DNA from: Urophycis tenuis
Lineage: Eukaryota; Chordata; Actinopteri; Gadiformes; Phycidae
Assembly: GCA_036785325.1 (NCBI GenBank)
Contig: JAXIVH010000008.1
Coordinates: 4,283,903 to 4,347,902, forward strand
Direction of reading: 5' to 3'
DNA length: 64,000 nt
The position numbers were made by a program, and so were the translations under genes. Under the pieces are notes generated by a model. That model made no database searches, had not been told where the DNA came from, and saw only the letters and a list, made by a program, of their open reading frames with translations. The first letter of the stretch is position 1. Every line of letters begins with the position of its first letter. This document shows, one piece after another, positions 54,646 through 64,000 of the stretch.

Positions 54646-57594
54646 TCAGCTGGGCAACAGCCACGGCTCCCAGAAGTCCCGGTGCTTCCACAGGACGAAG
54701 AGCAGCAGGGTGAGCGTGACCGTGGCGGCCACCCGCGCCCGCGTCTTCATCAGCGGCGTGATGAAGTTGGCCAGCGTGGACACGAACACCAGCAGCACGG
54801 CCATGAGGGCCAGGATCACGTTGATGAGCTTGCCCAGCAGGGCGCGGGCGTTGGCGTTCTCCACGCCCTCCAGCTGCACCACCTGCTGCTGCTGCTGCTG
54901 CAGCTCCAGCTTGGTGATGCGGGTCAGGCAGGACTCCACGGCCTCCTGGGGGAGGCGGTGGGACGCCCGGGGGAAACACACACACACACATACACACACA
55001 CACAGGGGCACACACACACACACATACACACACACAGGGGCACACACACACACACACACATACACACACACAGGGGCACACACACACACACACACATACA
55101 CACACACAGGCGCACACACACACACACACACACAGGTGCACACACACACACACACACAGGTGCACACACACACACACACACACACAGGTGCACACACACA
55201 CACAGGTGCACACATACACAGGTGCACACACACACACACAGGCGCACACACACACAAGTGCACACACACACACAGGCGCACACACACACAGGTGCACACA
55301 CACACACACACAGGTGCACACACACGCACACAGGCGTGCACACACACACACAGGTGCACACACACACACACAGGCGCACACACACAGACGAGAATACATT
55401 GTTACGTAACGTATGGCGTCTCATGCATCCTCAGACACGTGGCGCCGTCATGAGGAGAAGGTGGAGGTCGGGTGTCTTGCTTAAGTGTGCCGGGATACTG
55501 GTAGGCTGTGGACACCGGGGAATCGAACCCAGGACCTTTCTATTGGGAGTCTAAACACCTTAACGACCACTACTTATCTCAATAAGTAACCTATTTAAAT
55601 GATCTCCTTTCTCGGCTTTAATTTCTCCTCATCTTGTGTTCTCGACTGTGATTGGCTACCTGTATGTCTCTGGCGCGCTCGTAGGACTGGTAGGCCACCT
55701 TCTCCTCCATGCTGGCCAGCTCCTGTTTCAGGTTGGTCATTTCGTTCTGGTGCAGCTCCGTCAGGTCGTTCAGCTGTTCCTCCAGCCGCTCGTACCTGAT
55801 GGACACGGGGAGACGGGAACGCAATGAGACTTGCCCGAGATGAGTGAACCGCTCGCGTGAAACGCAGGCCAAGTCAGGAGGAATGCACGTCGTTACTGCA
55901 TAATTAACGGCGGAGAGACTTGTGCTGGTCCCGTAGGTCTGAGGCGGGCCCTACCTGTATCTCTCCTCCTGCAGGCAGCGCGTCATGTAGGAGTAGTCGC
56001 TCTGCAGCTGACCCTTCATGTCCTCGATGGCGTCCTCCATGTGGGCCTGGCTGGCCTTGATCTCCTGCAGGCCCTCCAGCAGCGCGTCCCAGGAGCTGTG
56101 CAGGTGGTGGTGGTGGTGGTGGTGGTGCCCGTCCAGCCTGGGGCTGCCCATCGTGGGTCCTAACCCGGACATCCCTCCTCCTGTTCCTCCCACTCCCCCT
56201 CCTCCTGTTCCTCCCGCCGTCCCTCCTCCTCCTCCTCCTCCTCCTCCTCCCCCTGCTCCTCCTGAGTTGCTGCCGACCCCCGACCCCGAGCTGGCGGAGG
56301 AGCAGTCGTCGTCGCTGCCGTACTTGGGACTGGAGACCAGCGTGGCGCTGCCGCTCAGCGCCCGGGGGGGCAGGGCGTCCTCGGAGGCCCCGCCCACACC
56401 GTCCTCCAGCGACTCCTTGAGGTGGGCGATGTTGTCGGCGCTGCCAAACTTGTTGCGGAAGAGGCTGGCGAACTCCCGGGGCTTGGAGACCACGGCGGTG
56501 TGGGTCAGCGCCGACACGCCCCCTTTGACCCCTTCCACCACGCCGCCGCCGAAGCCGCTGATTCCCGCGCGTACGTTGGCGCCCACGTCCTTCAGGCCCT
56601 GCTGCATGTCCCGCAGGACATCCTTAGGCTGCCGGGCCGGCCCGTTCTGGGGGGGCGAAGGTATTGGGAGTGTTAAACAACACAGAGAATGATGCTGACA
56701 GTGTGTTTCAGTCGTGTGTTTAGGCTGCAAGGGTGCCTGATGTCTTCAAGACCCTCATGGTCAGTGGGAGGGGGGGCTTCAGTAAGAAAATGTGCTGCAC
56801 CCAAATGTAATCCCAATGCAAATCATCTCCACTGTAAACCCTACAGCAGCCCCCCCCACTTAGCGGCTTACCTAGTGACACACCATGTCATAACCTGCCA
56901 TGAAGTGAAATATCTGCTACTACAACCACTACCACTTGTACTACTACTCATAACAATAACACTACTTCTATTAATAGCAGCAATAGCAGCAAAAACATCT
57001 GCACATAAAACAATGTTGACTGGCAACCTTGACATGGTTTGGCCCTGAGTGAGGACTACTGGGGGAACCCGGGCCTACAGGGAGTGTCTGTCTCCATACC
57101 AGTGCACGGGACACACTGCTGACAGTGAGACACAAGCCTGGCACGGCCCTCTAGCGCTGTGCACAGACCTGCTCGATCTCCTTCAGCTTCTTGTGGTAGT
57201 GCTCGAGTTTCTTGTGCAGGTGGGCGATGGTCTGCGCCGACTTCTGGTTCTTCTTCTCGAACACCTGCTTGATGCGCGAGGCCTGCTGCTTGTCGGCGTT
57301 GTGGGCCAGCTTCAGGTACTCCGCCACATTGTCGTCGCGCGCCTCCTGCTCCACGCGGATCTGCTCCGTGATCTTCAGGATCTTCTGCTGCAGGTGCTCC
57401 AGGGCAACCCGCGTGCGCTGGGGTTCCACCAGCCCCGAGCCGTCTGGCGTCCCGCCGGCCGGGCCTGGGCCGGGCGCCACCACCACCGCTGGGCCCGGGG
57501 GGCCCGCGGCGCCGTCCACGCTGATGTTGGTGTCAGAGCCGCCATGGCTGGTGGAGGGAGGCAGTCCTAGAGATGTCACCTCACTCTTATCCAG
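54646..57594 (-). CDS. tmcc2: transmembrane and coiled-coil domain protein 2 (N-terminal exon not found)
   Basis: There are four coding exons: 57169-57594, 55955-56646, 55660-55795 and 54646-54945, 518 codons including TGA, all phases closing. The first one seen opens in frame at an acceptor (LDKSEVTSLGLPPSTS), so the start codon lies in an upstream exon not identified; human TMCC2 is about 709 residues. Landmarks are the first coiled coil (HLQQKILKITEQIRVEQEA, IKQVFEKKNQKSAQTIAHLH), NGPARQPKDVLRDMQQGLKD, FASLFRNKFGSADNIAHLKE, a glycine run with HHHHHHHH, the second coiled coil (YERLEEQLNDLTELHQNEM), and two C-terminal membrane helices (INVILALMAVLLVFVSTLAN; TVTLTLLLFVLW). TMCC proteins sit in the endoplasmic reticulum membrane. 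Assignment to TMCC2 rather than TMCC1/3 rests on the final LLPS and on synteny with DSTYK/NUAK2. Confidence 0.92.
54977..55385. repeat. (CA)n array with GGTGCA/GGCGCA/GGGGCA interruptions
   Basis: About 400 bases of CA repeat broken at intervals by CAGGTGCACA-type spacers, in the last tmcc2 intron, starting about 30 bases from the last-exon acceptor. Confidence 0.95.
55455..55575 (-). mobile_element. tRNA-derived SINE copy
   Basis: On the minus strand the sequence has an A-box-like GTAGTGG/TTAAGGTG region and a B box (GGGTTCGATTCC) in tRNA-like arrangement. The cloverleaf is degraded, so it is read as a SINE head and not a tRNA gene. It lies in the last tmcc2 intron. Confidence 0.55.
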
Positions 57595-57599
57595 CTGGA

Positions 57600-57900
57600 G
57601 AGGAGAGAGAGAGGGAGAGAGAGAGGGCGGGGGGGGAGAGAGAGAGGGGAGGGAAGGGGGGAGAAGGGAGAGAGAGAGAGAGAGAGATGGGAGAGAGGAT
57701 GAGAGAGGGGAGAGAGGGAGAGAGAGATAGAGAGAGGGGGGAGAAGGGAGAGAGAGAGAGAGATGGGAGAGAGGATGAGAGAGGGGAGAGAGGGAGAGAG
57801 AGATAGAGAGGGGGGAGAAGGGAGAGAGAGAGAGAGAGAGAGATGGGAGAGAGGATGAGAGAGGGGAGAGAGGGAGAGAGAGATAGAGAGAGGGGGGAGA

Positions 57901-57950
<50 letters not shown>

Positions 57951-57955
57951 GGAGA
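57600..57955. repeat. (GA)n array
   Basis: GA-rich tract with GGGAGAGAGAGATGGGAGAG blocks of about 95 bases repeated three times. It directly abuts the acceptor of the first visible tmcc2 exon, so that pyrimidine tract is a TC repeat. Confidence 0.95.
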
Positions 57956-58046
57956 GGTCAGGTCAGGCCCATGGAGGCTTCGATGCGAGTGGCAGATGAT
58001 GCTTTTTGTCCACCCTGCAAGGTGGTGCATGTAGTTGTGTAATGCA

Positions 58047-58165
58047 GGGGTGGCAGTAGCTCAGTGGATACAGCGGGTGAACAGAGCGGGTCGTCCACAT
58101 GTCGAACCCCACAAATGTTCTGATTGTAAGTTGCTTTGGACAAAAGCGTCCGCTAAATGCCCCCT
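58047..58165 (+). mobile_element. tRNA-derived SINE
   Basis: The head GGCAGTAGCTCAGTGGATAC is a tRNA-like A box, followed by a degenerate B box (TGTCGAACCCC). The tail AAGTTGCTTTGGACAAAAGC and the following CGCTAAATGCC is the common fish SINE 3' end. Confidence 0.75.
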
Positions 58166-58439
58166 TTACCCTTTATGTAGTTCTAAATATGTTATGTTTT
58201 AGAACTATATATACCAACATGCACTGCTGAATGTAGCATCACCTCAATCTGAGGAAACTGCAAACGTATACAGAGCCGAACTGCAAAGCCAAAAGTGAAA
58301 CCTTACAATGGAGCATTTATGTTAATAAGTCAATATCGATCTTTATATGCCAATATATGAGGATGTCACTTACGATTATTAGCCTACTATGTTCTGCAAA
58401 TACAATGTCAATCTTTGAATAATGCTGTTTTCTCTTCTC

Positions 58440-58650
58440 GACAATGGTCAGTGAAAGTCGTACATTGAAGCACACAGAGAGACAAAAGAATGCATTTGAA
58501 AGGACAGTTTCAACAGCAGAACTAGATGTGCAGAGCAGGAGTGAGATTGATGAATTGAGATACAGAGCATGGTTTTGTCCCGTTAAAGAGAGTGTCTGAC
58601 GGGAGAAAATCAAGAACTTTAGCGATATGAGTTCAACTCATGCCAACCCG
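58440..58650. repeat. dispersed repeat, copy B
   Basis: Second copy of the unnamed repeat at 53815-54040, same orientation; the two copies lie on either side of the visible tmcc2 exons. Confidence 0.8.
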
Positions 58651-59298
58651 ACGCATATATTTTAATACGTTGTTGCGCTCAACACTCATTTAAAAGTCCC
58701 CTGCTGCCTTGGTACATAACACACTCTCGCCTTAACAGCCAGGTTTTCCACATGACTCATGGCGGTATAGTTTTGAATCAGAGGACTAATAAATCATGAA
58801 ACAACGATCATCTTAACTTTTTCTACAAGCAATAAAAAAATAAACGCCCCCCCCCCCCAACAAACACTTTCCCTCCGTCTTCAGTCCCGTCAACTGCGCG
58901 TCTGCAGCTGTCATGCGTGTCTGTGTCTGTGTGTGTGTATATGGTGTCATGGAGATGGGTGATTTGTTAACCACCCTCTGCAGCCGAGACAGACGGCTGA
59001 ACAGCGTAATCAGAGCCTGCAAACAGGACCTCACGCGGACACATGACACTAAACACCTCACAGTCGGATACTAATCCTCCAGCGAACACCTTGAGAAGGC
59101 GACTGATGCCTGCATGCACGATGGCGGTGTCTTTGTGCAAGGTATATATTATCAAGTTGAAAAAGAGAAAATGAATGACAGAATGCAGTCTCTGCTGGTA
59201 AGCCGCCTAAATCTACACGGCGACACGGCGAAAGTCATGCGTTGCTTTTACGCAGAAGGCAACCACCTTGTAAGGAATGTTATGCAAAGGTAAACACC

Positions 59299-59498
59299 NN
59301 NNNNNNNNNNNNNNNNNNNNNNNNNNNNNNNNNNNNNNNNNNNNNNNNNNNNNNNNNNNNNNNNNNNNNNNNNNNNNNNNNNNNNNNNNNNNNNNNNNNN
59401 NNNNNNNNNNNNNNNNNNNNNNNNNNNNNNNNNNNNNNNNNNNNNNNNNNNNNNNNNNNNNNNNNNNNNNNNNNNNNNNNNNNNNNNNNNNNNNNNNN
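59299..59498. other. assembly gap, 200 N
   Basis: Exactly 200 N bases, a placeholder size. The right edge is inside a minisatellite, which probably caused the gap, so the true length is unknown. Confidence 0.99.
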
Positions 59499-59755
59499 GC
59501 TGTAGGAGGTGTGCTGTAGGAGGTGTGTGCTGTAGGAGGTGTGTGCTGTAGGAGGTGAGCTGTAGGAGGTGTGTGCTGTAGGAGGTGAGCTGTAGGAGGT
59601 GTGTGTGCTGTAGGAGGTGAGCTGTAGGAGGTGTGTGCTGTAGGAGGTGAGCTGTAGGAGGTGAGCTGTAGGAGGTGTGCTGTAGGAGGTGTGCTGTAGG
59701 AGGTGTGTGCTGTAGGAGGTGTGATGTAGGAGGTGTGCTGTAGGAGGTGTACGGC
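59499..59755. repeat. minisatellite (GCTGTAGGAGGTGTGT)
   Basis: About 17 copies of a 14- to 18-base GCTGTAGGAGGTG unit, cut off on the left by the gap. Confidence 0.95.
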
Positions 59756-59912
59756 TGGAGAAGGAGGGAAGGAAACCACTGAGAGCTGTCCCCTGTGACC
59801 ACCGACACGATCCACGTGATGAGGTTTCTTCAGTTGGTGTGGTGGTGGGCGGGGCCCGTCTGGCAGGCCGGGCGGAGCCCTTTGTCCTGAGAGACACGCC
59901 GTTGTCCTCCTC

Positions 59913-60633
59913 TTAGGGAATGTCGGCATGGCGACCAGACTTCCGTGCCGTTCCCACCACTCGCCGCTTGGCCTGGTAGAAATCTGTGGACACAGAAGAG
60001 CGGGGGATCCTGGTTAGCACGGTTTCTACAGCAGGGATTCAAACACACGGCGTTAACACCACCAGGAGGGGCCTCGCGGGGGCCCCGGGACCCACCGGTG
60101 ATGTTGGTCTGCTTCCTCTTCAGCCTGCCGTTCTCGTCCTTCTGTGGCGTTTTCTCCAGCGCGGCGCGGCGTTCCTTCAGGTGGCGCTCCTGGCTGGCGC
60201 CCCGCGGCCGGTTGCTGTGGGTGTTGTTGTTGTTGCTGCTGTTGTTGTTGGTGTTGTTGTCGTTGTTGTTGTGGTGGTGGGGCTTCCCCGCCCGGATGCC
60301 CAGGGGGGTCCGCTGCTGCGCCGGCGGCGGCGGCGGCGGCCCGGCGGCTTCAGGCTCGCCGCGCCCGCCCTCGGGGGCCGGGGGCGGGAGCAGGGCGGGG
60401 CGGTACAGCAGGGGCACCTTGGCGCTGGGCACGCCCTCCCAGTGGAAGTCCCCGCCCTCCAGCGGCCGGTCCGAGGCGAAGTCGTACGCCCAGCGCCGGG
60501 ACGCCTCCTGCAGGTCCCGCTGCAGCGCCGCCTGGCACTCGGCACGCAGCTGCTCGCGGTCCACCGGGCCGAACAGGCTGCGCTGGGCCGGGCCTTTCCG
60601 TCGCAGGCTCAGGGCTGGCTTGGCGGTCTGCAT
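59913..60633 (-). CDS. cdkn1a: cyclin-dependent kinase inhibitor 1A-like (p21)
   Basis: There are two coding exons, 60096-60633 and 59913-59983, 203 codons including TAA. An acceptor nine bases before the ATG (exon start 60642) implies a non-coding first exon upstream, as in p21 genes. The CDK-inhibitory domain has the cyclin-binding RSLFGPVD (R18-L20-F21), EASRRWAYDF, PLEGGDFHWEGVP and LLYRP (the CDK2-pocket helix). The C-terminus has a basic patch and PCNA-binding PIP box, KRKQTNITDFYQAKRR (Q175, I178, F181, Y182), which separates p21 from p27/p57. The middle is expanded by a Pro run and an Asn/His tract (residues 119-141), making it longer than human p21 (164). It blocks cyclin-CDK and PCNA in the nucleus, usually under p53. 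The fish paralogue cdkn1d is a less likely name. Confidence 0.88.
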
Positions 60634-60642
60634 GGCTCTGCA

Positions 60643-63600
60643 CTGTGGGGGGCACAGGGACAGGAGGGGGCGTGAGGGGGGGGCGACGCCCTCAGACTGC
60701 ACCGCGGTTCATCACCAAAACCACAGGAAGGATCACGTCAGCCGCAGACAGACAGACAGACAGACCACCACGGGTTGATGTTTGAGTCGGTCTGGACTCC
60801 AGGAATAGAGATCTCGACAAGTCATCACTACTTTATAGTCAATTCAAAAGTGTTACAAAAGCTTTTTTTTTTGGAGTATAGCACGGCCCGGTATCGTTTT
60901 GTTGAAATGAAATAAAGCCTCATCATCATCTGGTTAAATGAAATTATTTCCATAATCCAAGTTGTACCCCAAAATCACTGTCTGTGTTAAATTCAATAAA
61001 GATGATCAGAGTATTAAAGTTCAATTCAATAAACCCCATGGTTGTCTGAGTAAAATAAATAAGGCTTACCATTTTGAAAACAAGTGTCCTCAGTGTAACT
61101 CAAGAGTACTGTGAGTCTTGACACTGACAGTGAGGCTACTTAAAGCCTCGGCACTAGACACTGTGACTCACGGGCCCACCCCTCTGACCACCAGTCAGTG
61201 AAACATGCCTCGACATAATCTTTGGAGACATGTACCGACTAGTCTGAATACAGTTTGTCAAACACACCACTAGGTGGCGACCACGCATCAACAACACCCG
61301 CCGGGTGACGTGCCACTGCGTTTAGTCACCCTGCGTTACAGTCAATGGTTTTGGACTACAGGAAATTTACAGAACATTGCAATGTATTATCTTTTCAAGA
61401 TCAATATATTATTTAGGATACCGCCGGCTTGGAATACGAATAATTATTCTACGAATAACTAATTAATTAAACGATGTAGCCAATGTTGAATTCTAATTGA
61501 AATGAAAAACATATTTGTGGTTAAACAAAAAAACTTTCGCTGACTTTATAATTTTATACAATTGCATCAGTAATGTAAGTCAGCAGGCTAAAATGAACCT
61601 GTCTTCCTATCAATCCAACGCTTCACAGTGAAAATCACATTGTCTTTTTTTAACAAGTGCTACCGTTTAGATTAGCTACATAGAGTTAAGTCACTGAACA
61701 GGTTGAGTAGCAGAACTAGGCTCTACAAAGAATGTACGGTGTGCTAAGCTTGCTGTACCAGTAGTAACACTAGTGGCGTTTTCCCCATTAGCACGGGCCA
61801 TGCCGAGCCGTGCCGAGCCGCGCCCGAAGTGGACCCGAGTTGGGACGAGCCCGAACCCTTCGGTGACGTCAGCCCTAGTGGCTGTCCTTGTCGCTAGAAT
61901 GTCTCTCAAATTGTAGGAATGTGGACCAATTAAAAATACAATATATTCTGCTTACTTCTTTCTGTATGAGACTAACTATATAAGCCTAATTAAAAAGAGT
62001 ACTGAACGAACCGCACCGCGGTAATTTGATTTTGACGATATTCTCATGCAAAACAAAATAGGTCGTTGATATGGGGCAGATTTCCTTCAGATTAGTCTTG
62101 GTTAATGACAGGACATTGAACAATATTTCAGAATATTAGTTTGCTCATAAATGTTATGAACTCATTGAAGTTAACACTATAATTGATCACGCTTTTATGT
62201 GGAAAAAGGAATCACTGTAAAGTGACACTCTGATTTTAAATGTAAGTTTGGGAAGCACCCAAACAAAGCTGAGTTATTTTAGATTCGGCTTGGACTAACA
62301 CTGGACACCGGACAATATGTCCTGCTACCGCTGTTATCGATATTCAACGCGTTGTTTTTCCCTAATTTCCCAAGACCGTCGTGGGGCACTCGGGAAATAT
62401 GTATGAGACATTGTCCAAAGTTTTAACAAGACTAATCTGAAATAAATACATTAATTTATTAATTGAGATTATGCAAGAAAAAAGGGGGAATAAGTTTATT
62501 GAACGTCAAATTGAATCCATCATCGCGGTGTCCGAAACAACCAAAAAAAATCTCTTAAACGAACAGATTGTGCGGTAGTGTATAAACATAAAACTAAACA
62601 GGCAACACAAGTATGCGTGTTGCAGTGTCCTCGACTCGAGACAACAGCGTTATCACACCGCCCGGTAGGTAACGGAAACCGAAAAACCGAGTCGAAACCA
62701 TGTCGAAACTGGACCATTATGGCGCAGTGGAAAAAACGCCCTAGCATGGCATGGCGATCGGTGGTCATCCTGCCTCCTATAGGAGTCACAGCGTCCATAA
62801 ACAGACATGGAGCGAGTCACCGAGTGGAGGGGGCGGACCCGGGGGGGAGTGATTCAAGGGTAAAGCGGGAGAAAGCAAGCCACGGCTGCAGGGAGAGAAG
62901 TAGGTCACCGCTCCAGAACCAGCAGAAGTAGGTCAGTCTCAGCCCCCAAACTGCACTACACATGTGCGAGTGAAGCGGAGTTCAAGTGGGCCGTCTCTTG
63001 TTTTCCAAATAATTAATGGCCTGCTCTCCAAACCCTCGCACTGTTATGACACACTTTATGATAAACACTATTGAACTCAACAGACTAATAACCAATAATA
63101 AGATGGTATGGTTATTATGTTCAGAGCGCATGTAAAATGTCAGCATTTCTATTCACGACTTTATATTAGAAAGTAGACAGACATTACCTAATTATCTTCA
63201 ACACATGAGCGAAGAACCAGAAAACAACTTGAATGAAGAAAAGGAAATCTCACTTACGGTGTGAAGCCAAACTCGTTTTTTCCACTGTCTCTGATCTGAC
63301 GAAAACAACTTGACAACACAACTGTGAATATCAATTTTCAAACAAAACGATGTCCGAGTGAAATGTCCAGAGGGCAAAAAACAACGCTCAACTACTGGGT
63401 CGTCTGATAACTGATACACAACTTAGCTGAGTCAATTCTCAAATGTTGCCTCAAGATTCCTCAGGCTGGTTTGTATGAACGTCGGTGGGCGTCGACGGTG
63501 GAGAAGTGGAGCCCCTTTCTCCAGTCGTCAGCACGTGTTTTCAAACCAGCGGACACGTGAGGGGGCAGCGCAGGGAATTCCAATGAAGGGCAGCCAAGGA

Positions 63601-64000
63601 AACACACAAGTCTGCTCTTTTATTTCCTCTACTTTTGAGGATGTAGTTTAGTATATCATGTCAGGCTACGCGCGTCTCTTTGGGGGGGCCTGCATTTCAA
63701 AAATACAACGAGGAGCTAAAACTGTTTTATACAGTCTGAGCCAACAACAACAACACTGTTAACACGAGGAATCTGCTTCATAATTGCATCCTGCATAGTT
63801 TGAATATAGGGCATCTGCGAAATACTGTGATAATTAACTGGTAGAAGTTAAGTTTAGAGCCTATTTGAAATCAGTGTCCAAATGTCCAGTGTACATGTCG
63901 TTTTATATGTAGGCTACACATATTGCTCTTCACTTATTTCAGATGTGATTTATATAAATCAACATTACATTAACTGTAGAGTCGTGCACACGTTGTACTA
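60643..64000. other. right flank: cdkn1a upstream DNA, no coding exon recognised
   Basis: Mostly AT-rich single-copy-looking DNA. It should contain the cdkn1a non-coding first exon and promoter, and possibly the missing tmcc2 5' exon, but I could not place either. A GC-richer segment at 61780-61870 with repeated GCCGAGCCG looks like the degraded end of a DNA transposon. Splice-like and CG-containing sequence near 62640-62930 and 63240-63600 are promoter or first-exon candidates. Confidence 0.35.
61201..61235. promoter_or_regulatory. candidate p53 response element upstream of cdkn1a
   Basis: AAACATGCCT (61201-61210) is a perfect RRRCWWGYYY half-site. AGACATGTAC (61226-61235) matches nine of ten. 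The 15-base spacer is slightly longer than usual. It lies about 570 bases upstream of the p21-like start codon. Confidence 0.3.

Noticed and set aside
55455..55575. Possible tRNA gene on the minus strand
   Set aside because: The B box is good, but the cloverleaf and A box are degraded and it sits inside an intron; read as a SINE head.
57573..58030. Open frames rich in RERERE or SLSLSL
   Set aside because: Translations of the GA array next to tmcc2.
58047..58120. Possible tRNA gene on the plus strand
   Set aside because: The B box is degenerate and the sequence continues into a fish SINE tail.
59213..59929. 238-codon open frame crossing the N gap
   Set aside because: Most of it is N or minisatellite translation; only the p21-like last exon nearby is real, in another frame.
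61764..61900. GC-rich segment with repeated GCCGAGCCG as a DNA-transposon terminus
   Set aside because: It resembles degraded transposon ends in fish, but no inverted partner or target-site duplication could be found.

Overview
This is vertebrate nuclear DNA, almost certainly from a ray-finned fish. Genes are split into short exons with GT-AG introns, (CA)n/(TG)n and GC-rich minisatellite arrays are very abundant, a fish-type L2 LINE 3' end lies in one intron, tRNA-derived SINE copies are present, and every recognised protein aligns along its length with a vertebrate family. There are no prokaryotic features, CRISPR arrays or genuine tRNA/rRNA genes.

Layout, left to right. 1-1446: gene-free, 3'UTR-like flank. 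1447-2217 (-): small four-exon gene for a 144-residue protein I do not recognise. 3240-25004 (-): dstyk, 14 coding exons, 923 residues, with introns packed with tandem repeats, including a 3.1-kb 26-bp satellite and a 6 x 44-bp CCAAT/GC-box array on either side of exon 2. 25575-25949 (-): possible small two-helix membrane protein. 27270-33768 (+): nuak2. 35840-38121 (-): D-type cyclin, by position ccnd3. 38860-42210 (-): bysl (bystin). 42558-43784 (+): med20, head-to-head with bysl across about 350 bp. 46353-50026 (+): usp49. 54646-57594 (-): C-terminal three quarters of tmcc2. 59913-60633 (-): cdkn1a-like (p21) CDK inhibitor. 60643-64000: gene-free right flank. A 200-base assembly gap lies at 59299-59498.

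The gene order merges two blocks that, from general knowledge, are separate in human: DSTYK/TMCC2/NUAK2 (1q32) and CCND3/BYSL/MED20/USP49 plus CDKN1A (6p21). A D-type cyclin and a p21-type inhibitor of cyclin-CDK complexes therefore lie about 22 kb apart, with growth genes (bystin for 40S ribosome assembly, Mediator subunit 20, the deubiquitinase USP49) between them and the LKB1-activated kinase NUAK2 next door. Exon chains were built by hand from splice sites, reading-frame phase and family similarity. All phases close without frameshifts, but no transcript evidence was available.
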